Assembly: GCF_963576615.1 (NCBI RefSeq)
Contig: NC_088711.1
Span: forward strand, 496,001 to 560,000
DNA length: 64,000 bases
Direction: 5' to 3'
Source of the DNA: Watersipora subatra
Taxonomy: Eukaryota > Bryozoa > Gymnolaemata > Cheilostomatida > Watersiporidae
A program made the position numbers and the translations under genes. The notes below the pieces were generated by a model, which did not search any database, was not told the DNA's origin, and saw only the letters and a program-made list of their open reading frames with translations. Within the stretch, counting starts at the first letter, position 1; the number at the start of each line of letters is the position of its first letter. This document shows positions 30,379-42,200 of this stretch, in pieces.

Positions 30379-31383
30379 TCATACTATTTCCATAGCTCGA
30401 TGAATACACTTGGTTTTTCCCTGATGACCTTGATGAATGTCTTGTAACACTCGTCCCCTTTCTAACTGCGGAATAAAGACTCTGCTGTGAAACCAAATAA
30501 CTCCATCAACATAGGTTAGATAGTCTTTGAACGAATAACATGACTTTGCTATATTTGGTACATCCTTCATTTCTGGCCAACCCTGTGTAATGAACTTGTA
30601 CAGCAGCAGCCCCAGTTCATCTTTTTGGAGTGCTGCTCTAATTCTGGGAAGTCTGTTAGTAGCAATTGGTAATGATGCTACCATCTCAGATATCATCTTC
30701 GAGTTCTTCAACTCGTTAATGGTTACCAGCTTGCCTCCTACCGGAGCTCGCGACAGAGCATCTGCCAGCACCAAATCTTTTCCGGGAGTATAGACAATGG
30801 AATATCTGTATGCCATTATTTTAAGTCTAAATCTTTGTACCCTGATAGGCAATTTAGCTAACTCCTTAGTATCCAACACAGCTAATAGTGGCTTATGATC
30901 AGTCTCCACTGTGAAGTGCCTGCCAGCTATGTAGTAGTTGAATTTATCGCAAGCCCATGCTATAGCCAACGCTTCCTTCTCTATCTGAGCGTAATGTTTC
31001 TCTGCAGATGTCAAAGACCGTGATGCATATGCCACCGGCTTCCATTTATCATGTACTTTCTGTAGTATGACTGCTCCTAACCCATAAGATGACAAATCAG
31101 CACTTATCATAATGTTCGCAGTTAGGGAATATGGTGACAATACCGGTGTATCTGACAAGATTCTTTTTACCAGCTTAAACTGACTATCGTGCTGTTTACT
31201 CCACATCCAATCACTATCTTTTTCAAGCAACTGTCTTAGATGATGTGTTCTGTCAGCCAGCAAAGGTGTGAATTTACCTAGATAGTTTACAATTCCAAAA
31301 CAACGTTTTAGTTTTTTGCTATTGGTGGGTACTGGAAACTCCATAATAGCCCTAGTTTTTTTCCGGGTCTGCCCTGATTCCAT
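30379..31383 (-). CDS. RT connection, RNase H and integrase zinc-finger start of element C
   Basis: 334 open codons. RT thumb/connection (CFGIVNYLGKFTPLLADRTH) is followed by an RNase H domain: ISADLSSYGLGAVILQK, AQIEKEALAIAWACDKFNYY, TVETDHKPLLAVLDTKEL and DLVLADALSRAP. The D-E-D residues are present. It then runs into the integrase HH region and stops. Confidence 0.87.
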   Translation of the reverse strand: MESGQTRKKTRAIMEFPVPTNSKKLKRCFGIVNYLGKFTPLLADRTHHLRQLLEKDSDWMWSKQHDSQFKLVKRILSDTPVLSPYSLTANIMISADLSSYGLGAVILQKVHDKWKPVAYASRSLTSAEKHYAQIEKEALAIAWACDKFNYYIAGRHFTVETDHKPLLAVLDTKELAKLPIRVQRFRLKIMAYRYSIVYTPGKDLVLADALSRAPVGGKLVTINELKNSKMISEMVASLPIATNRLPRIRAALQKDELGLLLYKFITQGWPEMKDVPNIAKSCYSFKDYLTYVDGVIWFHSRVFIPQLERGRVLQDIHQGHQGKTKCIHRAMEIV

Positions 31384-32185
31384 TACCGTCTGTTATGTGT
31401 CCTATGAATTTAGTTTCTGTCACCTCAAACTCGCACTTCTCTGCGTTTAGAGTAATTCCCGTTTGTACTAGCCTGTTTAAAACTGCTTCCAACCTTTTGT
31501 CATGTTCTTCTTTTGAAGCTCTATGAACTAAAATATCCATCTGACAAATTACTCCCTCAAGATCTATTAAAACTTTATTCATTTCCCTCTGAAAGATTTC
31601 AGGCGCTGAACTAATATCAAACGGTAGCCTCTTACAGAAGTACCTCACAAATGGAGTTATGAATGTTGTTAGTCTCTGTGGTTCCGGTTGTAACCTCATC
31701 TGCCAATATCCACAGTTTGCATCTAACTTGGTTAATACTCTTGAATTTCCTAATTCAGCTAAGGTTTCATCAGATGTTGGCAACGAATGATACTCTGTTC
31801 TAACAGCCTTATTAAGGTTTGTGAAATCAATGCAAACTCTGAGCGTTCCATCCTTCTTAGGGACCACTATGCATGGAGAGCACCACTGCGTAGGCTCCTC
31901 AATCTTTTCTATAACTCCAAGTTTCTCCATTCGTCGCAACTCTTTCTCCAATTGGCCTTTTCTAGCAGCCGCTATTCTCCTGGGAGTACTTTGAACAAAT
32001 AGAGTTATTTCCTTGGCTATAGAAACATTGACTTGAGAGTTCATTGATCCTAGTCCTTGAAACAATTCTGAGAATTGTTTTCTCCAGTTGTGCTTCCTCT
32101 GCACATCCACAGTTCCTACAAACTGTATCAAACCCAACTTTGAAATTGCTGGCTTACCCAACAAAGGTGATAATAAATTGTCCAC
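31352..32185 (-). pseudogene. Reverse transcriptase of element C, catalytic Asp deleted
   Basis: RT fingers and palm are recognisable: VIEKIEEPTQWCSPCIVVPK, LRVCIDFTNLNKAV, RVLTKLDANCGYWQMRL, LPFDISSAPEIFQREMNKVL. The usual H/QMDDILVHG catalytic box reads QMDILVHR (coding bases 31535-31540): one Asp codon is lost in frame, which removes catalysis. The frame overlaps the next ORF by 32 bases in another frame. Confidence 0.88.
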
Positions 32186-32251
32186 AAAATATACAGTCTC
32201 TCGTATGTCTGGTTCCAGTAGATAATTTTACTACTGCCTGGCCCGCTACTT

Positions 32252-32437
32252 TCAACTCATGATTGCCAGCTCCCCATAAATTTTTTGTGAGTGTTGGGCT
32301 TTGTCCACACTCTTCATTAATCTAGACGGAGTTGCAGTGACTGCCGCTTTAGCGTCTACTTTGAATGTTATAGTGCGTGAATTGACTTCCAAGTCAACCA
32401 TCCACGCTTTTGATGTTTCAGTGGTCGATTCAGTCAC
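32252..32437 (-). pseudogene. Retropepsin remnant of element C, active site altered
   Basis: The frame reads VDLEVNSRTITFKVDAKAAV, then TATPSRLM. The family motif here is FKVDTGADVT-like; D-T-G-A is replaced by D-A-K-A (plus-strand 32345-32359). Short, with no downstream flap in frame. Confidence 0.65.
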
Positions 32438-32603
32438 GCCGTCAAGTCAATCTGACTCTAAGGAACCTAGAAACAAACGTTCAAGGTCTTCTTCACAGGC
32501 CACCTCATCAGTTCTCGATCTATTTCCTGCCTTACATGCTTTGCTTTTGGCTTAATGCCCTCGTCCTTTGCACATATAACAAGTTGAGTTTCTCGCTGGG
32601 CAT

Positions 32604-33336
32604 CTATCTTTTGGGATGGAATGGCTTATTACAGGAATCACATTTCTGACCCTCCTTCATCGCGCTAGGTCCTTGCCTCCTCATGCTTCTAAGGCTGTCT
32701 TGTTTTTGTTCGTCATTTGACCTATAGTAGGTATTTCTTGCTCGCTGCTGTCTCAGCTCATCTAAATTTTCACTATCAGTATCATGATTAGCTAATTTTG
32801 ATGCCTGAGCATGATGACTGACATATTGCTTCGCTTTTGTTATGCATCTGGCTAGATCTAGGTCTTCAACATCTATGAGATATTCTCTTGTCATCACTGA
32901 CTCCCACTTCCATCCTGTCACGAATCATTTCGTCACGCATAGTTCCATAGTCACAACTATCAGCTTGTGATTGTAACTGAGTGATGAATTGATGTATTGA
33001 CTGTAACCCTTGTCTCATACTATTTAATTTTACCCGTTCGAATATCACATTCCTGACCGGCTCGAAATGTCTATCAAACATTGCTATAACATTGTCTAAA
33101 GTCCTAGTTTGACCAGCCTCTGTATTATGAAAGGTGAACTGATCAAAAATTGGAACACTATCTGATCCCATCAGTAATAATAGATTTGCGATTTGTTCGT
33201 CTTCTCCCATATCAGAATATTTCTTTGCTATTTTCACAATTGAGAACTGAAACATGAAGGTTTTCCAACGTAAAGCCAAGCTTTCACTCTTAAAGTCTAA
33301 TCTCTGTACAGAGCGGTCATCTTTACCATTCGCCAT
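32604..33336 (-). pseudogene. Gag of element C, two overlapping frames
   Basis: Starts MANGKDDRSVQRLDFKSESL (33336), then a capsid-like helical region (ALRWKTFMFQFSI, NVIFERVKLNSMRQGLQSIH, FITQLQSQADSCDYG). A frame change near 32900 leads to DVEDLDLARCITKAKQYVSH and a half zinc knuckle CDSCNKPFHPK before a stop at 32604. The knuckle continues out of frame (CYMCKGRGH-like), so gag is broken. Confidence 0.82.
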
Positions 33337-33341
33337 TTCTT

Positions 33342-34138
33342 TTAAACCATAACTGCCACGAACAACTTTTATCGTATTTACTAGGTAAATCAGACATGCT
33401 GATTCCGATTTTGTAATCAAAATAAAGATTAGGCCACTAACTTTCAGAGTAATAAAGGATTTTTTATAGCGTTCTAATATCGGTCTCGAAAACAACACGA
33501 TCGGCATAACAAGCTCCGCCCATAAATACTTGACGTAACCTAGCTTTTTAGGAACAGAAGTTACGTAGAGATGTTTAGACCGATTTAGAATAATAGAGAT
33601 GGGTGTTTTAAAATATATTAATATCTAAATCCAGCTTTAAAAATAATATCAGTCTTTTCTGAAAGGTAGATAAGCTATTTAGCATTGCATATTTAAAAAG
33701 CGCGATAACAACACTAGCTCGTGATAAAACCGCGCTTTTTGAGCTCATTTTTCTCGGCGTCCAGCCCATTTAAACGTCATGTAACAAGCTGCGAGCAATT
33801 TTAAATAGTTTATATCCCTTTCATAAAAAACTGAAATTATTTTACAGGCTGGATTTCGATAATAATAGGTTTTAAGACACCCATCTCTATTATTCTAAAT
33901 CGGACTAAACTTTCCTAACTTCCGTTTCTGAAAAAGCTAGGTTTCGTCACATATTTATGGGCGGAGCTTGTAATGCCGATTGTGTTGTTTTCGAAACGGA
34001 TATTGAAACGCTTTAAAAAAGCCTAAATGACTTTGAAGGTTAGTGGACTAATCTTTATTTTGAGTACAAAATCGGAATCAGCGTGTCTGATTTACCTAGT
34101 AAATCCAATAAAAGTTGTTCGTGACAGTTATGGTTTAA
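33342..34138 (-). mobile_element. ~790-bp foldback (near-palindrome) in the 5' leader of element C, TTAA-flanked
   Basis: 33346-33737 and 33738-34134 are imperfect reverse complements almost end to end; the outer 260 bp match most closely. Outer ends are TTAA/ACCATAACTG and CAGTTATGGT/TTAA. Without it, the leader between the primer-binding site and gag ATG would be ~95 nt. TTAA flanks suggest a piggyBac-style non-autonomous insertion, although TTAA could be part of the repeat itself. Confidence 0.8.
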
Positions 34139-34229
34139 TTATTATTATTTAAAGTTCCTACAAACTCCCTATAACTATCACAAATTTCTGCAAATTCAAT
34201 ATGACAATACAAACTTTCTTCTGACACCA

Positions 34230-34401
34230 TGTAGTATGATCGCAACGTAGATCTATACCCGTGTGTTAATAAGCTTAGAAGTCTCCCGAAAAACATCTTG
34301 ATCAACTCGCATCCAGGATAAAAACGAACTCGATTCTGCCGTAGCTTTTCTGATATCCTTTGCAGGTCAAGGTCACTGAACGTCAAGGCCACTCTTCTAC
34401 A
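34230..34401 (-). repeat. 5' LTR of element C
   Basis: 172 bp; followed on the minus strand immediately by TGGTGTCAG (primer-binding site, 34229 downward). Confidence 0.93.
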
Positions 34402-37400
34402 GGATTCGTACAGATGGCCTGCGCGGCTTAGCTGCACAGGTGGTCAATAATAAAACTGAAAGATATTAAGCGTAGTTCTAAGTCTATTATCCTTTACCTT
34501 GTTGAAGATTAGTAATACTCATAAAAAAACATGGACAAGCTCATTTCTTTGGAAAACAAACCACTCAAGGAGAAAAACATGCCATTTCTACGATTCATTG
34601 TTTTTGATAAATAGATATAATTTGGGTAATCACAGTTCGTATTGGCCAAATATTGCTATTTTTTAGCTTGTTTCTTTTTGTGTGTAATTATTGCATATTA
34701 CATGCACTTATTAGCTAAAGCATGGGCAGAATTGCTGTTAACAGTAATTCATTAGTGTAGCGTTTGCTAGCGATTTTGAAACAAAGAACAGATTATGCCA
34801 TACAAATAACTGCATCAGTTTAATCGTGTATACAACCTTTATTCGCTTGCGTACTTCTGTGGTTGCTGTGTTCCCTCTGTATGAACTATAGATTAGTTGT
34901 CGTGCCTTGAACATGAGCAGAAGTGTGCTATAGAAGTGGCCACCCAGCGTGACCACTGAAGACCATTTGTATAATGTTGGGGCAGAGCGTCGTGACCAGG
35001 GCCGTAGCGATTTACCTCCTGGTCACTATGGTTACAGAGCCGAGTCTTCCGCTAACCGGAGAAGGCTCGGTCACCGTTGAGAACACTCGTATGATCGAGG
35101 AGACCGTACTAAAAGACCAAACGTAAAACAAAGAGAAAAGTGGGCGGAGCCTACAAAGGAGAAAAGATATAAAAGGTGCATGAAGCTGTGGCGAACGCCA
35201 GGCCACGAATTTATTTCTGATATTTCATATACTCGCACATAATTAGTCTTATATATATTTTGCATATTGTGTCTGTCTTTATTACCTGTCTTATCACTAA
35301 TCCTTTGTTAGTTTGGCTGTAACTAAGCCAAGGTGTTAGCGACTCTATTAATCATTGTTTATATATGGTTTCCTATACCGGTTCCATTATACGATCCGGG
35401 AAAAATATATGTATATATAGGGAACGTTCTCACTAGGAGAGCAGAGTAGTCGCAGCTCCACGATTAATGGGAATTCCTTCGGAATAAAACGAAAGAAAAA
35501 CCATACTCACTTTTCTTACAATTTATGCAACATTCATTGCAATCTAGATCGCGCCTGAGTAAAGGACGGCGAAATTCTTTACAAAACTATCGTTTGAGCA
35601 GAATTATGAGCACACTCTCTGCATGTTTGCAAATGGTTTATTCCCTATTTTACATGTATGCTGCTGTGTGTTTATTTACATAAATATATATATCATTGAA
35701 GTTTAACACTCGGTATTATTGCTCGACTGTATTGTAGAAAGTAAAGGAAGCGGCAGTTTCATTTACAATATGAGAACTAAGTCCAAGTAAGGGTCAAACA
35801 ACTAGTAATCGATCCCACAAATTAGTGGTTGCTGGCAAAATTACTTTTCAGTACAAAGCATACCACGTCATTCTGTTAATTATTTGACTTTATTTCTGTT
35901 CATTTATGATCTTTGTATAACGCATAACTACATTCATATTTTAGGTCATGTAAGTTCGCAGCCTGTTAGCTTAAAATTTCAAGTTGTATTATCATAAAGC
36001 CCTGCTTTACGGTAGTGTGTAAGTGATCACTTTGTCTTATTGCCATCGACTAAAAATGTTACCAATTTTACTCAATACATGCAACTTCTAATATGGTCTG
36101 TAATCACACTATTTTTCTGAGCCTTTTTTGTTCTGTAACCTATAGTTTAGGTATCATGCTAGCCAGCCTGCTTAGAATGGTTTAAAAAGGACATCTGGTG
36201 ATCATCCATTTTTATTTAAAGTAGACATCTTGCGATATTTGGCTTAGCCTATATGTTCCCGCTATATAGTCTTCTTAAGATCAGATGGTATCGTTTTCAA
36301 AGTGCTGTAGACAGTTATTCAGTACCGTAACAAAAATTGAGTCACTATTTGTCCGTGTGGCAAATTATTTGGCTTGTAGATGCAATTTTTTTTTTGGCTG
36401 GTCTCTCAGCTTGTCCATACCTGTGAGTCATGATGTGATTTTTAATATACAATTAGTTTTTCTCCAGAGGTAGACTGTAGTCCATACTCGGTGATAGTTA
36501 CATTACATAAGCATAGACAAGCAGATATGTTTCTAAATGTTGTTATTGGCACTATTGATATAGTTCAGGCCACTTTGAATTGACCTCAACTGCTAGGAAA
36601 AAGTTGTTACTCTATTTTGAAGATCTCCATTTTGAGGATCAGTAAACGTATGATGAATTCATTACCTTGGAAACTTTGCAGAAGCCCGATGATGAGTACC
36701 AGAGGGAGGATTTTTATGGACATTTTTATTTTTATGTCGTAGACATAAAAGCAGTTTCAAGCAGTGAAATCCATTTAAACGAGTTACAAATAAATCATTG
36801 GTTTCAGAAATATAGCACGAGTAGTATGTCTCTGTCGCACCCTCTTCCTTTTTTTTCTATCCCCCTCTCCCTCATGCTTAAAAATGCAACTGCCCTTTAT
36901 ATATATGTAGGGTTGTGGTTAGCTCCTCTCACTGATCTAGATTGCCAGGACAGGTCGTTCTTGGTTGTGCTGGCTCAGTGCTTAGCTCAGCTGGCTTACT
37001 CCATAGTATTACACCCATGTGTATTGAGATCAATAAAATGTCTTAGCTGACTACACTTTATCAGGTGGCTCCAATTGGCCCGCTTTAGGATTAAGCTTTT
37101 GGTGATGAGTTCCTGAAAATGTAATGATAGAGCCCATATAGAGAGAGGGACTGATATCACTTTTCAATGCATTTTTTGTGTGATCTGTGAAATATGGCAA
37201 TTTGTCTAGGGCTGGTCATCAAGGAGCAATGCTAGGGATAGTGCCACAATTAATGATTAGTGCAGCAATTGGACTAAGAAAGGTACCACTGTACACATTA
37301 GTTCAGCAACATCCACTTGGCTGTGATTGACTAGAGGGTTTAGTTGATGAAGGATGAAACGTATTGACCAATGTGAACTTGACCAATGTGCACTCTTAAT

Positions 37401-39234
37401 TAGAGCAACTAGAGGAAAAATATGGCAATTCTTTAAGAGCATTGATTTTGTGACTGTAATGGAAAGTTAGAAAACCTCAATTAAAAGGAAAAAAAGTTAG
37501 CAGTCCTTGAAGGCAAAATAGCTTGCTTTGGAGCAGTGAAGTCTGCTATCTTACATAACCAAAGTGAAGTCATGACGAGCTGCTTATTTAGAGGATCTCG
37601 CCAAAGTTATTGGGGCAATTTAGCTCACTTGAGACTGCAACAAAATGGCAGCTTTGGCTGCTAAAATTTCTGGTGGAAATAGGGTTGAGAAACGTAAAAA
37701 GATTAAACACGTAAAAAGATTAAACGTGAAACAAAGTTGGCTTTTGCCATTAATACTTCTTAGTTGACATGATGAGTGAATACCACATCTGCTATCTATT
37801 GCATCAAAGAAGAGCTATGACTTAGGAATCTCCAGCTAAGAGAACACGGTAGATAATCATGTTCTACTCTAGTGGTAAATAACACAAGAATGGGAGTGTA
37901 TTGGGAAGCATATCGCTGAGTGAGGACACACCTTATGATGAGTCATGGAGCGTAAAGAGTTTGTAAAAGGCCTTGGAAAATAGGCACGAGGTTTAAAAGA
38001 AAAGTTTTAAAAAAAAGTATTGAAATAGCTGAGGTTTGTTCATGCCCAATCGGATAAGATGATCATTACTTCACTTTGATATTATATTGGCAATGTCATT
38101 ATAATGGGAGATATCATCTACAGAATGTATGCAGATATCATTACTACAGAAAAGGAAGGAAGATGTCTATGTTATCACAAACGAGTTTTGTGGGTTCTCT
38201 AAATAAATTTGTAAGACAAAATGTATTACTGCAAAGTAGACACTGAGTTTATTTTTTATTGGCAACAGATGTTTTTGATTTTTTACGTTCAGTCTATTTG
38301 ACTGAGCAGAGAAGACAGCGTATGTTGTTTGACTGTCTTTAAATACAAGTCTGCAGTTAAGCATAACATTCTATCCTGAAGTATTTGGTCTAAATAAAAC
38401 AAGGTAAACTTTTCAAATTTTCTGCTAAATGATCAGCTTATTACCATTTCAAGCATGCATTATTTTCCATGCTAGGCTGTCATGGTTACCCTTATGGATG
38501 CAACTTATCATTTGGAAAGAAGATTGACTCACTTTCAAGATAGCACACTGAGTTTATTAAACGAGATCGCAAACACATTTGTATCACAACAAAAAGCTGA
38601 AAAATATTGAATCTGCATTCTTTGTTCTTGTTGTGCATTACAAACTATTCACTCAGAGTTTAACATTCGAGCAGTTATGCATCAATTTTTAGCATTTTTT
38701 GTCAAATGGTTGACATTTGTGCATATGATTGCTCTAATAGTATTTTCTAAAAGGATCTGGTACTATCATATGATGTGAATAATCATAGATATCTCCAAGT
38801 AGCTCATGTCATGATCATTTATCTTTTGGAGTTTTGTAAGTATTTCATTTCACTTCATGTTCTATTGTTTCCGAGGATCTGCACCATCGCTTTCGACATC
38901 ATCTGACTTCGGTTCTCGATCAACAATTTGTGTACTATAAGAGAAGTTTAAGTATGGTATGCCGGAGAGAACTTAACATTACGATAATTATACTACAGAT
39001 CAAAAAATAGCCAAGTGACAGATTAAAATAGCCAACTGACAAGCATAGCTAAAGCAGCCAAGTGGCGAGTATAAATATAAACAGCTAACTGAAAAAGGAG
39101 ATAAAGCAATAGCACTAGACACTAATAGCCTTCTTTCTCTGATTTTTTCCTTATCTTTTCTATTTAACAAATTGTTAGTCATAACATGTGTAGTTGGTGT
39201 TGCATTAATACTGTTTTACATATTTTTTAGAATT
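34402..39234 (+). other. Intergenic region, no gene supported; one LTR/promoter-like patch
   Basis: Mostly AT-rich unique sequence. The stretch 34975-35400 contains GTGGGCGGAGCC, a TATAAAAG box (35168) and a CCGGTTCCATTATACGATCC end, in the style of a solo LTR, but no target duplication was found. Short ORFs such as 36667-37050 have no recognisable content. GA- and CT-rich bits occur at 36850 and 37140. Confidence 0.45.
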
Positions 39235-42200
39235 ATGGATCCTTTACACACAGGATTCACCTCATCGGACAGTGAGCCAGAAATAGAGAGACGGGCTGAA
39301 AAGTGTGATGATGCTTTTTGTACGGTTATGGCACATTAAAATATGTTATTTTAAGCTAAATTGGACAATTTAATCTTACTATTGTAGTCAATTAGAAATC
39401 TGACAATGCTTTTAGCAAATTCATTTGTTCTAGTCGAAAATATTGCTGACATCTCTCTGATGAAGCCAGGAAAGGGAAATTCGACAATTGGACTGTACGG
39501 GAAAGATATTGCTGATTATAGCTATGCTGCAGGATACTCGACTATCAAGTCAGCCAGAGGCAAGTTTAATGTCGATATGTGTTTCTGAAATAAGAAAAAT
39601 TGTGTTAGATGTTTCATTGTAATTCTTTTGCTACTATACTTGTTATTTTGTTTGTGGTATTAAAGTTATGAAATCTAGCAATTTTGTACCTCTATGCCAT
39701 AGTTTGATACACATGTAGCATGTATTTAGTAATAGCATCAATTCATGGTGGGGATAATTCTCTCTCTCAAACATATGCGTAAGCTATGTCTCTCAAACAT
39801 ATGCATGTGCATAAGCTATGTCTCTCAAACATATGCATAAGCTATGTCTCTCAAACATATGCATGTACATAAGCTATGTCTCTCAAACATATGCATAAGC
39901 TATGTCTCTCAAACATATGCATAAGCTATGTCTCTCAAACATATACATAAGCTATCTCTCTCAAACATATACATAAGCTATGTCTCTCAAACATATGCAT
40001 AAGCTATGTCTCTCAAACATATGCATAAGCTATGTCTCTCAAACATATGCATAAGCTATGTCTCTCAAACATATGCATAAGCTATGTCTCTCAAACATAT
40101 GCATAAGCTATGTCTCTCAAACATATGCATAAGCTATGTCTCTCAAACATATGCATAAGCTATGTCTCTCAAACATATGCATAAGCTATGTCTCTCAAAC
40201 ATATGCATAAGCTATGTCTCTCAAAAGTATGCATAAGCTATGTCTCTCAAACATATGCATAAGCTATGTCTCTCAAACATATGCATAAGCTATGTCTCTC
40301 AAACATATGCATAAGCTATGTCTCTCAAACATATACATAAGCTATCTCTCTCAAACATATACATAAGCTATGTCTCTCAAACATATGCATAAGCTGTGTC
40401 TCTCAAACATATGCATAAGCTATGCCTCTCAAACATATGCATAAGCTATGTCTCTCAAACATATGCATAAGCTATGTCTCTCAAACATATGCATAAGCTA
40501 TGTCTCTCTAACATATGCATAAGCTATGTCTCTCAAACATATACATAAGCTATGTCTCTCAAACATATACATAAGCTATGTCTCTCAAACATATGCATAA
40601 GCTATGTCTCTCAAACATATACATAAGCTATGTCTCTAAAACATATGCATAAGCTATGTTAAATGTTACCAAAAGTTTCCTTTAAACATGCAACTCAATC
40701 ATAGCAATAAAGCTAATACAGCCAAACAGCATTTTACAGCCACTTGTACATATGAACTTTTGGACCTACGACGTACTGTTTGAGCGGATGTTCGTCTCTG
40801 AATATGAACTAGTTTCTAACAAACAACATCCACAATGTCTCAAAACTTTACGGTTTTGTAAGTGAAAATAAAAAGTTAATAAAAATTGAATGTAATGTCA
40901 ATTAGAGTAAGTTACCCCATGCATTGCTATTACTCGCTAAGACACTAAACCTACGCATTGCAAAGCACTGCTAGTACTCGCTAAGACACTAAACCTACGC
41001 ATTGCAAAGCTTATACTTCTGTTTGAGAGTCTCCAAGATAAGGTAATAAAATTATAATAAAGGTCTCTAAGATCAGGTACCAAAAGCTTCTAAGATATGT
41101 TAACAAGCGTCTCTAAGATAGGGTAGCAAGTCTTTATGATAAGATCGCAAGTCTCTATGATCAGGTAGCAAGTCTCTAAGATTAACAATCTAATCAATTA
41201 ATTAGTATTAATAGATTTATTAATATTATTAGTATTACAGTTTTATTAATACTATTGCTGTTAGAGTTTTATGTATTAATAGTTTAAAAAACTAAATCTG
41301 ATAGGTTTGTAACATTTGGCAGAGAAATCACATGTTGTGAATGACTTTCCAATTTTCAATGATAGTGGGTGTCGATTCCTACATCCCCACTGCACTTGTA
41401 TATTATAAAATTTCAATAGTCTTGCTTACTTTGCTTGCATGAAGACTAGGAGGCAGTTCACTAGAGCACAGGCTATGGCAGGCTCGACCTGCACAAGCAT
41501 TCTCTGCCAATATGTCGCAAAATAACTTTTATGCGCACATTTTGGTAAATATATATGCATATAGACACTGTTCTAATAAGTTACATACACACTATCGGTG
41601 TGCAGTCATGATGTTGTATGAAGGAGTGCTTACAATAGCGTTCAATCTGTAGGATATGGTGTTATGAACTTTAATTCCTGTGCAGACATGTTTGGATATT
41701 GAGATATGGAATAGTGCACTGGTTCCCATGACATGAATGAGGATCTGTTATAGAGTTTCCATGGCTCTAGTAAAAAGATGATGCAAAAATAACAACATTT
41801 GGTCATTCCCTTTTGCGAATTCTCATTAAGACTCGAAAAGTCTATCTGCTGCATCATTGCCATGTTTCCTGTCACCATGCTCTACTGGGGTTCGTTCTTC
41901 CTCAGGGTGTGCTTCCCCTGCTGTCAGTACTTGGCATTCTGATTTAGGTCAGGACTTCTTTTCATGATTGCGCAAATCCCGGAATTTTTCACGAACAGTT
42001 GTAGCCAAACATAGTTTTTAGGGAAGACAACTCTTGGCTTAATGTTTTTGTGCCTAATACTCTGGAATCGAGAGCTTTAACCGGTGCAGTTTAAATAATG
42101 AACAACCAATTTATGACTCAGCTAGTATATGTATTGTCTACTTTGGTGGGAATATTTTTGCAGATGTAGAGACGAACAATGTACATAGTTCAACTACTGG

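Larger units (their letters stand above)
28487..34401 (-). mobile_element. Complete LTR retrotransposon C (TSD GGATT), Ty3/gypsy, inactivated
   Basis: LTRs of 172 bp at 28487-28658 and 34230-34401 both begin TGTAGTAT and end CTACA (plus strand), differing at about 15 sites (~91% identity). GGATT flanks both ends (28482-28486, 34402-34406). On the minus strand the 5' LTR is followed directly by the primer-binding site TGGTGTCAGAAGAAAG, and the 3' LTR is preceded by GAGGGGAAGA, a polypurine tract. Gag, protease, RT, RNase H, integrase and a C-terminal tail follow in order. Older than element B by LTR divergence. Confidence 0.94.

Noticed and set aside
34975..35400. A solo LTR with TATAAAAG promoter.
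   Set aside because: TG/CA ends can be proposed but no target-site duplication or second copy was found; left as a low-confidence remark.
36667..37050. A 127-codon ORF as a gene.
   Set aside because: Low-information composition, no domain and no neighbouring in-phase exons.
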